A DNA stretch of 5,994 nt. Origin: Spirochaetia bacterium. Its GTDB lineage: Bacteria > Spirochaetota > Spirochaetia > Treponematales > Breznakiellaceae. Positions 1 through 4,488 of this stretch are shown here, piece after piece (position 1 is the stretch's first letter; each line of letters begins with the position of its first letter). The translations under genes were made by a program, and so were the position numbers. Where the stretch lies: contig BOBW01000096.1 of the NCBI GenBank assembly GCA_026002595.1, forward strand, positions 1-5,994. Reading direction: 5' to 3'. A model generated the notes under the pieces. The model searched no databases, was not told where the DNA came from, and was given only the letters and a program-made list of their open reading frames with translations.

Positions 1-130
1 GCTTGCGTAGCAAGACCAGGGCCACAAAAATGTGGGTGGAGTGAGCCGTGGGAAGGAGCGTAGCGACTGACCTAGGCGAACGGAACCCGGAGGGGCTTTA
101 GCCCCGAACCGCAAACCGTATGTTATGTGC
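1..130 (-). repeat. attC: attC1, family B, partial (R' end outside window)
   Basis: The R'' box GTTATGTGC (plus strand, 122-130) and the L box CGCAAACC (110-117) are present; the partner boxes lie to the left of the window. It aligns with attC5 from 3432 onward and is nearly identical over more than 100 nt. The inner hairpin CTTGC-GTA-GCAAG is one base pair shorter than in attC5 and both arms have lost a base, a paired deletion that keeps the stem. GGGGC-TTTA-GCCCC (92-105) is a further hairpin. Confidence 0.83.
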
Positions 131-156
131 AGTTGGGCAATTTTTACATATATTAT

Positions 157-654
157 TTACCATTGTTCTAATCCCATTTCATTTATGACTATATTAATTT
201 CTTTCCATTCTAGTTTTTCGTCATAATTTTCCTTTGCAGGATTTATTATCATAAAATATTTGGTTAAATATATTGCTTTAACTTTTCTACTTCTATAACC
301 AAAATTACCTATATCTTGCATTTGTAATTCAATAAAATAATTTTTCAAATGATTGTTTTCATATAATCTTGTTTGTGTTTTCCATGTATCATTTAAATAT
401 AAAATAGTTAAAATCATTTCACTAATAAAAATAATTATAAGAAATAAAATAAATATTATATGCCTCTTTTGTTTATTTTTTATAAGAATAATTTTAACTA
501 TATTAAGCCCTGTTAAAATTATTATACCAAAATATATAATATTTTTTATTATTTGATGTTTTATATCGAAAGACGTAAATATATCCAATACAAATGGTAG
601 TAAAAATATTACGAGTATTCCAATAAATATTTTGTCTATTATACGTGAAATCAT
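157..654 (-). CDS. Small membrane protein of unknown function, three predicted helices
   Basis: I do not recognise a family. The 165-aa protein has three hydrophobic stretches at about residues 9-27, 37-58 and 65-87, then a hydrophilic C-terminal part (88-165). The basic loop KNKQKRH between helices 2 and 3 suggests, by the positive-inside rule, a cytoplasmic N-terminus and an extracytoplasmic C-terminal domain. The ATG at 652-654 is supported by GGGAG seven nt upstream and by a very good promoter. The gene is the only one in cassette 1, is rich in A and T with many Ile and Lys codons, and ends with TAA 26 bp before attC1. A role cannot be assigned from sequence. Other possibilities include an immunity or anti-phage membrane component, but nothing visible favours these. 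Confidence 0.78.
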   Translation of the reverse strand: MISRIIDKIFIGILVIFLLPFVLDIFTSFDIKHQIIKNIIYFGIIILTGLNIVKIILIKNKQKRHIIFILFLIIIFISEMILTILYLNDTWKTQTRLYENNHLKNYFIELQMQDIGNFGYRSRKVKAIYLTKYFMIINPAKENYDEKLEWKEINIVINEMGLEQW

Positions 655-675
655 AAAAATACTCCCATCTATTCC

Positions 676-704
676 ATTATATAGTTTAATGTATTTTATG
701 TCAA
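676..704 (-). promoter_or_regulatory. Sigma70-type promoter of cassette 1
   Basis: On the minus strand TTGACA (699-704) is followed after 17 nt by TATAAT (676-681), a full consensus match. The expected transcript start is near 669, only a few bases before the GGGAG ribosome site (662-666), so the leader is short. The -35 lies 29 nt inside the attC2 edge, so the promoter belongs to the cassette itself. Confidence 0.85.
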
Positions 705-733
705 TTATTTTACAAAATAGTTATTGCCCAATT

Positions 734-906
734 GCACATAACGTGAAAGCTATACGACGTTTTTGCGGTTGCGATAAAGGAAACCGAAGGTTTCCAGCAA
801 CCGCAAAAATGTACCGGAGAAAAAACGCACAAAGGCCGTAGGCCGACTGCGTTTTTTCGTAGGCCAAGCCGCTACTGCGGCGCAGCGTATAGCGTATGTT
901 ATGTGC
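734..906 (-). repeat. attC: attC2, family A, 173 bp
   Basis: Outer boxes are GCACATAAC (734-742) and GTTATGTGC (898-906); L boxes are GCTATACG (749-756) and CGTATAGC (886-893), with unpaired spacers of 6 and 4 nt. Inside, the plus strand can form three arms. Arm 1 is 757-772 with 797-812, carrying an inner GGAAACC-GAA-GGTTTCC hairpin. Arm 2 is 819-829 with 848-858, around GGCC-GTA-GGCC. Arm 3 is GCCGC-TACT-GCGGC (868-881). Predicted crossover is between 741 and 742. Confidence 0.88.
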
Positions 907-947
907 AGTTTGGGCGTACTCCATTGTTATTCTTCATTATTATTTTC

Positions 948-961
948 TAGCAATATTGCTA
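948..961. repeat. 14-bp perfect palindrome in cassette 2 tail
   Basis: TAGCAATATTGCTA is its own reverse complement and lies between the stop of the secreted-protein gene and attC2. It could be a small operator or a weak hairpin. It has no following T-run on the minus strand (GAAAATAA follows), so I do not call it a terminator. A chance palindrome in AT-rich DNA is possible. Confidence 0.35.
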
Positions 962-984
962 ACAATACATCGTTTACCATAAAA

Positions 985-1659
985 TTAATACCTGCCTATA
1001 ATAAATGGAATGTATACAATTGGTTTATTAAAAAGCAGAATCAAAAAATTGATAGCGTTCTGCCGCATTGTTTTTGATGTCGTATCTGCCCAGATAAGGC
1101 ATTTATCTCTTCCTGATCCAGGATTGATTATATTAATAACATACTGTCGGGAATTTTGATAGGTAACATCAAAAAGCTGGAATTCATCTGGATCATCTAT
1201 CTTGATTAGTCTGCCATTCTCATACGACAGAACATAGCGACCAAGAGTTATTGTATTGCTATTCACGGAGAAATCCAATCGCTCCCCAGTTTCAAGTTTT
1301 ATCGTATTCTCTGTTATTGTTGTGCTCATAGGTTGCATTGTCGTATTCCACCAGACAGTTATTACCCCGTCATTTTCTTCAATAAAATGTTTTCTTTCTC
1401 TCGCTCGCCAGACTTCGCTTTCGCTGTTTGTAATCGTGTCAGTAACAATATAAGTATTCTGTTCTTTGGCCACATTTATGATGGAATAATTATCTGTACG
1501 ACTTTTGATTATTCCGTCGTTATCAAAGATAATTTCGGTAGTATAATGACCTTTTTCCTCACGATCGGTATAATCGTGTTCTATCACAATCTTTTCCTGC
1601 GCTGTCAAAAAAAACACATACAGGAAAAACAACACCAGAAAAAAGTACAATTTTTTCAT
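985..1659 (-). CDS. Secreted or periplasmic protein of unknown function
   Basis: The 224-aa product opens with MKKLYFF and a hydrophobic core ending FFLTAQ, a typical Sec signal peptide with likely cleavage after Ala20 (LTA/QEK); there is no lipobox Cys. The mature part is rich in Thr, Asn and beta-prone segments (for example residues 26-70 and 95-175), with DNDG- and ENG-type turns between strands. This recalls repetitive beta-strand proteins that describe a value and its text formatting, but no catalytic motif is visible. The C-terminus (about 200-224) is hydrophobic again. The ATG at 1657-1659 has GAGG seven nt upstream. It is the sole gene of cassette 2, with its own promoter and a longer leader than its neighbours. 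I do not recognise the family. Confidence 0.75.
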   Translation of the reverse strand: MKKLYFFLVLFFLYVFFLTAQEKIVIEHDYTDREEKGHYTTEIIFDNDGIIKSRTDNYSIINVAKEQNTYIVTDTITNSESEVWRARERKHFIEENDGVITVWWNTTMQPMSTTITENTIKLETGERLDFSVNSNTITLGRYVLSYENGRLIKIDDPDEFQLFDVTYQNSRQYVINIINPGSGRDKCLIWADTTSKTMRQNAINFLILLFNKPIVYIPFIIGRY

Positions 1660-1691
1660 GCCAGTACCTCAAAATAGATGAGTTTTTTCCA

Positions 1692-1712
1692 TTGGTTAAA
1701 AAAATCAACCAA
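1692..1712 (-). promoter_or_regulatory. 5' leader hairpin of cassette 2 gene
   Basis: On the minus strand TTGGTT and AACCAA (6 bp each) flank a 9-nt T-rich loop. The element begins just downstream of the expected transcript start near 1714 and ends 22 nt before the ribosome site. It could stabilise the 5' end of the mRNA or be a repressor site. The stem is short, so confidence is low. Confidence 0.35.
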
Positions 1713-1720
1713 TATTGTAT

Positions 1721-1748
1721 CTTATAATCTTTACCATTCTTTTGTCAA
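1721..1748 (-). promoter_or_regulatory. Sigma70-type promoter of cassette 2
   Basis: TTGACA (1743-1748, minus strand) is followed after 16 nt by TATAAG (1721-1726), five of six consensus bases. Predicted transcription starts near 1714, giving a leader of about 55 nt. The -35 is 43 nt inside the attC3 edge. Confidence 0.72.
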
Positions 1749-1791
1749 TACATTTTTATACAATATTTTACAAAAAATCTTAGCCCAAATT

Positions 1792-1964
1792 GCACATAAC
1801 GTGAAAGCTATACGACGTTTTTGCGGTTGCGATAAAGGAAACCGCAGGTTTCCAGCAACCGCAAAAATGTGCCGGAGAAAAAACGCACTAAGGCCGTAGG
1901 CCGACTGCGGTTTTTCGTAGGCCAAGCCGCTACTGCGGCGCAGCGTATAGCGTATGTTATGCGC
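1792..1964 (-). repeat. attC: attC3, family A, 173 bp
   Basis: Outer boxes are GCACATAAC (1792-1800) and GTTATGCGC (1956-1964). These do not match fully with each other, but each matches the far end of its own cassette. The inner hairpin loop is GCA. The arm 2 partner strand reads GCGGTTTTTC instead of GCGTTTTTTC, leaving one mismatch. Crossover is predicted between 1799 and 1800. Confidence 0.88.
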
Positions 1965-1985
1965 AGTTTCGCGTACCCCATTTTA

Positions 1986-2540
1986 TTATTCTATTACTTC
2001 GTAATTATTATCCTGTATTATTATTGCCCTATAATCCGGCAACCTTATATTGGAATATTGTGCCGGTTCAAATTTTCCTATACTTATTCCTTCTTCTCCA
2101 TGAACGTCTAATTTACATTTTAAATATCCTAAATTTTCAGGTATATTATTTGCCACTATTATACTTCCGGCACTAACCCCTATATACATACCACCATTAT
2201 CCACAAATCTCTTTAATGGTATATTAAATCCTATTTCATTGATCCTTTTTAATAAATACTCAGAATTACCCCCACAAAAATATATTGCGTCGAATTTACA
2301 TATTTCTTCATATTCCATTTTATAATGTAAATCATATACCATTATATTATTTGCAGGAATTCCTAAATCTAAAAGATCGTGCATACATTTAGGTAATACT
2401 TCAATAGCACCCGCATCTATTGCGGCTGTAGGCACAAATAGAGCCTTTATTTGATCCGGAACTTTATCCACTAATTTTATGAACATTCTTCCAATATTTT
2501 TATTTTCTAATCCATTGGCCGTTAATATTATTTCCTTCAT
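1986..2540 (-). CDS. Peptidase S51 / dipeptidase E-like protein (class I glutamine amidotransferase-like fold)
   Basis: The 184-aa protein has the S51 family core: a first strand (EIILTANG), the segment FVPTAA (35-40), YFCGGN with the GGN motif (87-92), then the nucleophile elbow GVSAGS (121-126) with Ser123 as likely nucleophile. A following His147 (LDVHGEEG) is a candidate for the second catalytic residue. Family members are cytosolic serine hydrolases such as the Asp-X dipeptidase PepE. The stretch from nucleophile to His is about 20 residues, shorter than the roughly 37 in PepE, and the protein is somewhat short for the family, so substrate and activity are uncertain. The start is the ATG at 2538-2540, six nt after AAGGAG; an in-frame TTG upstream at 2561 lies before that ribosome site and is unlikely. 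It is the only gene in cassette 3. Confidence 0.8.
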   Translation of the reverse strand: MKEIILTANGLENKNIGRMFIKLVDKVPDQIKALFVPTAAIDAGAIEVLPKCMHDLLDLGIPANNIMVYDLHYKMEYEEICKFDAIYFCGGNSEYLLKRINEIGFNIPLKRFVDNGGMYIGVSAGSIIVANNIPENLGYLKCKLDVHGEEGISIGKFEPAQYSNIRLPDYRAIIIQDNNYEVIE

Positions 2541-2562
2541 AAACATCTCCTTTATATACAAC

Positions 2563-2591
2563 AGTTTATTTTATTACAAAACATTTGTCAA
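2563..2591 (-). promoter_or_regulatory. Sigma70-type promoter of cassette 3
   Basis: TTGACA (2586-2591, minus strand) is followed after 17 nt by TAAACT (2563-2568), four of six consensus bases. The expected start near 2556 leaves a short leader before AAGGAG (2547-2552). The -35 is 45 nt inside the attC4 edge. Confidence 0.72.
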
Positions 2592-2636
2592 GTATTTTTA
2601 TTGTTTTTTATTCCTCAAAAACCGTTTAGCGAAATT

Positions 2637-2809
2637 GCGCATAACGTGAAAGCTATACGACGTTTTTGCGGTTGCGATAAAGGAAACCGTAGGTTTCCAG
2701 CAACCGCAAAAATGTGCCGGAAGAAAAACGCACAAAGGCCGTAGGCCGACTGCGTTTTTCTGTAGGCCAAGCCGCTACTGCGGCGCAGCGTATAGCGTAT
2801 GTTATGTGC
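2637..2809 (-). repeat. attC: attC4, family A, 173 bp
   Basis: Outer boxes are GCGCATAAC (2637-2645) and GTTATGTGC (2801-2809). The inner loop is GTA. Arm 2 is AGAAAAACGCA paired with TGCGTTTTTCT, a compensated change from GAAAAAACGCA/TGCGTTTTTTC in attC2 and attC7. Crossover is predicted between 2644 and 2645. Confidence 0.88.
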
Positions 2810-2876
2810 CGTTTGCCCGTACCCCATTTTTTACTTTATGATATATTTATTTTTTAACTCATTATCTATTTAAAGG

Positions 2877-2924
2877 ATCATGCCCTAAATTGATTCATAA
2901 ATATTTCCAACTGAAGGGCATGAT
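2877..2924. repeat. 10-bp inverted repeat in cassette 4 tail
   Basis: ATCATGCCCT (2877-2886) and AGGGCATGAT (2915-2924) are exact reverse complements separated by 28 nt, located just downstream of the lipoprotein gene stop. As RNA it would be a stem with a large loop. There is no clear T-run after it on the minus strand, so an ordinary intrinsic terminator is doubtful. It may be a processing or stabilising element, or a relic carried in with the gene. The rest of the 126-bp tail shows nothing coding. Confidence 0.55.
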
Positions 2925-2935
2925 TACACTGATGT

Positions 2936-3298
2936 CTATTGAAGTTTAGCCAACTCGAATGTCTGAGTTTTTTCGGGGCCATAAACCCAAAACAGTTCAG
3001 GCCACCAGAGAAATAAACCAACAAGAAAAGCCCCAACTTTAAATTCCTTTTCAAGAGCTACACGTTTTAATTGATAACCATCTGCCCGAACTGTTGCTGA
3101 CCATTCTTTCCAATCAAGATTACTAAGGCTTATTGTATCACCAGGGCTAAGGTCTTTACCATTAATATTTATGGTATAGTTTTGAATTTCCAACCCTGTT
3201 TCCCTATCATACACGTTAAACCGAGTAGTGGTAGCACAGGCTACGAATAAAATGGTGCTTATGACCATAACCGAAAATAAAAAAATAGACTTCTTCAT
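2936..3298 (-). CDS. Small lipoprotein, possibly PEGA-like
   Basis: The 120-aa product has a type II signal peptide: MKKS, a hydrophobic core to residue 18, and the lipobox FVAC with Cys21 as the predicted lipidated residue. The mature part begins CATTTRFNVYDRETG. The segment from about 30 to 85 (ETGLEIQNYTININGKDL and later SATVRADGYQLKRV) resembles the beta-strand pattern of PEGA-type surface domains, in which a turn precedes A-x-GY. A Trp- and Phe-rich stretch (about 90-106, VGAFLVGLFLWWPELFWVYG) could be a membrane-associated hairpin. The ATG at 3296-3298 has AAGGAG six nt upstream. It is the only gene in cassette 4 and is richer in G and C than the genes of cassettes 1 and 5. It probably acts at the cell envelope; the exact role is unknown. 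Confidence 0.78.
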   Translation of the reverse strand: MKKSIFLFSVMVISTILFVACATTTRFNVYDRETGLEIQNYTININGKDLSPGDTISLSNLDWKEWSATVRADGYQLKRVALEKEFKVGAFLVGLFLWWPELFWVYGPEKTQTFELAKLQ

Positions 3299-3315
3299 GT
3301 TTGACTCCTTAGTTT

Positions 3316-3345
3316 ACGATAATACATTTATCATAATTTTGTCAA
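3316..3345 (-). promoter_or_regulatory. Probable promoter of cassette 4
   Basis: TTGACA (3340-3345, minus strand) is followed after 18 nt by TATCGT (3316-3321), a weak four-of-six -10. Transcription from it would start very near the AAGGAG site (3305-3310), so the exact -10 is uncertain. The -35 lies 40 nt inside the attC5 edge, the same place as in the other cassettes. Confidence 0.55.
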
Positions 3346-3385
3346 TCTTTTTTTGTTAATATTTTAAAAAATTTTAGGACAAATG

Positions 3386-3563
3386 GCACATAACGTGAAA
3401 GGTTTGCGACGTTTTTGTTGCCCGAATAAGGGCTTTGCGAAGCAAAGACCAGGGCAACAAAAATGTGGGTGGAGTGAGCCGTGGGAAGGAGCGTAGCGAC
3501 TGACCTAGGCGAACGGAACCCGGAGGGGCTTTAGCCCCGAACCGCAAACCGTATGTTATGCGC
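3386..3563 (-). repeat. attC: attC5, family B, 178 bp
   Basis: Outer boxes are GCACATAAC (3386-3394) and GTTATGCGC (3555-3563); L boxes are GGTTTGCG (3401-3408) and CGCAAACC (3543-3550). Arm 1 (3409-3423 with 3452-3466) has the same ACGTTTTTG/CAAAAATGT base as family A but a different stem top. It carries the inner hairpin CTTTGC-GAA-GCAAAG (3433-3447). GGGGC-TTTA-GCCCC is at 3525-3538. Crossover is predicted between 3393 and 3394. Confidence 0.88.
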
Positions 3564-4206
3564 CGTATTTTTGCTTTATATTATTCATTCCTTCTATTAT
3601 TTCATTCCTCGGTAAATTTCCTTTTTCTAATAAAGCATCATCTTTCCCCAATAATGTTAAATAAAATGTTTTTCCTTCTTCCAATATATTTTGATAATTT
3701 TTTCCTATCAATTCATATAAATAATCTTCTGCCTTTCCATACAATTCGGTTTGTTCATAATATTTGAACATATTATATTTTGTTTCATTATCTATTTCAT
3801 AATTATTTAATTTTTCCAATAATTCAATTATTTTTTCATTGTATTTTGTAAAATTTTTTTCCTGATATATTTTATAGAATAATAAAAAACTTTTTTCATA
3901 ATAATCTCTTGAAATAATATTTAATCCATTTATTTTTTCAAGTATATCCGCTTCCTCAAAAATAAGATTGGCAATTATTCCAATATTCTCAATATTTATT
4001 ATTCCATTAAATGTATTATTGTCTATAATCTCATTAGATGTAAGAAATTTAATTTTATTTCCATCCGTATTTAATAATCCATTATATGCTTCTTCTATTT
4101 TTTCCAATGCAATATCAAAATTGTTTATTTTTTTATTAAATGCAATACTAAATAAAAATGATGCCGCTTGTTCAATAATTCTTACAATATAGTCTTTTTG
4201 TACCAT
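3556..4206 (-). CDS. DUF6483-like protein of unknown function
   Basis: The 216-aa product starts MVQKDYIVRIIEQAASFLFSI and near its end has YGKAEDYLYELI and LEKGNLPRNEIIEGMN. From memory this start and end pattern matches the DUF6483 family of Firmicutes and related bacteria, whose function is not known; I could not search to confirm. It looks mostly helical and soluble, with no signal peptide. The start is the ATG at 4204-4206, six nt after AAAGGA; a TTG at 4224 lies upstream of that site and would be an unlikely start. The last residues Gly-Ala and the TAA stop (3556-3558) are encoded inside or against the R'' box of attC5, so the attC supplies the end of the gene. The coding sequence is very rich in A and T. 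Confidence 0.75.
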   Translation of the reverse strand: MVQKDYIVRIIEQAASFLFSIAFNKKINNFDIALEKIEEAYNGLLNTDGNKIKFLTSNEIIDNNTFNGIINIENIGIIANLIFEEADILEKINGLNIISRDYYEKSFLLFYKIYQEKNFTKYNEKIIELLEKLNNYEIDNETKYNMFKYYEQTELYGKAEDYLYELIGKNYQNILEEGKTFYLTLLGKDDALLEKGNLPRNEIIEGMNNIKQKYGA

Positions 4207-4223
4207 TTTATTTCCTTTAAACA

Positions 4224-4252
4224 AAAGTACAAAAATTCATTTATTTTGTCAA
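4224..4252 (-). promoter_or_regulatory. Possible promoter of cassette 5
   Basis: TTGACA (4247-4252, minus strand) is exact and lies 41 nt inside the attC6 edge. The -10 at 17 nt spacing is TACTTT (4224-4229), only three of six, and would place the transcript start inside the ribosome site. The -35 is convincing by position and by conservation between cassettes; the -10 is not. Confidence 0.45.
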
Positions 4253-4293
4253 TATATTTCATAAAATATTTTCCAACAAATTTCAAAAATATG

Positions 4294-4466
4294 GCGCATA
4301 ACGTGAAAGCTATACGACGTTTTTGCGGTTGCGATAAAGGAAACCGTAGGTTTCCAGCAACCGCAAAAATGTGCCGGAAGAAAAACGCACAAAGGCCGTA
4401 GGCCGACTGCGTTTTTCTGTAGGCCAAGCCGCTACTGCGGCGCAGCGTATAGCGTATGTTATGTGC
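4294..4466 (-). repeat. attC: attC6, family A, 173 bp
   Basis: Outer boxes are GCGCATAAC (4294-4302) and GTTATGTGC (4458-4466). The interior appears identical to attC4, including the AG/CT compensated pair at the base of arm 2 and the GTA inner loop. This suggests cassettes 4 and 6 received their attC from a recent common source. Crossover is predicted between 4301 and 4302. Confidence 0.88.
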
Positions 4467-4488
4467 AGTTGGTTTTGCTTTTATATTT

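Larger units (their letters stand above)
1..741 (-). mobile_element. Cassette 1 (partial): membrane-protein gene plus family B attC
   Basis: The 5' end of the cassette is at the crossover point between 741 and 742. The 3' end lies left of the window because attC1 is cut. The two ends flanking the gene are inverted repeats of each other: 122-141 pairs with 723-742 over 20 nt, with 19 Watson-Crick pairs and one T.G wobble on the plus strand. The extension beyond the R box is TTGGGCAAT. The cassette has its own promoter, one gene and 26 bp between stop and attC. Confidence 0.82.
742..1799 (-). mobile_element. Cassette 2: secreted-protein gene plus family A attC
   Basis: The boundaries are the predicted G^TT crossovers in attC2 and attC3 and give a 1058-bp unit. 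The end arms 898-915 and 1783-1800 are complementary over 18 nt with one T.G wobble; the private extension is TTTGGGC. The 77-bp tail between the gene stop and attC is longer than in cassettes 1, 3, 5 and 6. Its gene is visibly richer in G and C than those of cassettes 1 and 5. Confidence 0.82.
1800..2644 (-). mobile_element. Cassette 3: S51-like peptidase gene plus family A attC
   Basis: This is an 845-bp unit between the crossovers in attC3 and attC4. The end arms 1956-1972 and 2629-2645 are complementary over 17 nt with one wobble; the private extension is TTTCGC. The R box variant GCGC is shared by the two ends of this cassette (1956-1964 and 2637-2645). It is not shared by the two ends of attC3 as it now sits in the array, as expected if attC3 was assembled by recombination between two cassettes. 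Confidence 0.84.
2645..3393 (-). mobile_element. Cassette 4: lipoprotein gene plus family A attC
   Basis: This is a 749-bp unit. The end arms 2801-2818 and 3377-3394 match over 18 nt with the usual T.G position and one extra A.C mismatch. Base 10 is C/G here (GTGCC) where cassettes 1-3 and 6 have A/T, and it changes on both arms together. Between attC and the gene stop lie 126 bp holding a 10-bp inverted repeat, listed separately. Confidence 0.82.
3394..4301 (-). mobile_element. Cassette 5: DUF6483-like gene plus family B attC
   Basis: This is a 908-bp unit. The end arms 3555-3573 and 4284-4302 are complementary over 19 nt with one T.G wobble; the private extension is TATTTTTG. Both arms carry the GCGCC variant of the R box. 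The gene runs into the attC, so no 3' spacer remains. Confidence 0.84.

Noticed and set aside
632..841. Short open frames across the repeats, with the recurring peptide AHNVKAIRRFCGCDKG, on the plus strand (also around 1678-1899 and 4168-4401)
   Set aside because: They are translations of the attC repeat, recur only because the repeat does, and start in different unrelated flanks without ribosome sites.
721..924. Minus-strand frames in the repeats reading FAVAGNLRFPLSQPQKRRIAF (also 1731-1925, 2615-2827, 4182-4427)
   Set aside because: Same reason: they read through attC hairpins, with no ribosome site, and the changes between copies preserve base pairing rather than protein sequence.
1256..1677. 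Plus-strand frames opposite the secreted-protein gene
   Set aside because: They overlap a minus-strand gene with signal peptide, promoter and ribosome site, and have none of these themselves.
1986..2561. TTG start at 2561 for the S51-like gene (and TTG at 4224 for the DUF6483-like gene)
   Set aside because: In both cases a good ribosome site lies between the TTG and a following ATG, so the ATG is the better start.
3525..3538. GGGGCTTTAGCCCC as an intrinsic terminator
   Set aside because: No T-run follows on either strand; it is an internal arm of the family B attC and occurs identically in attC1. The whole attC could still hinder transcription, but that is not shown here.
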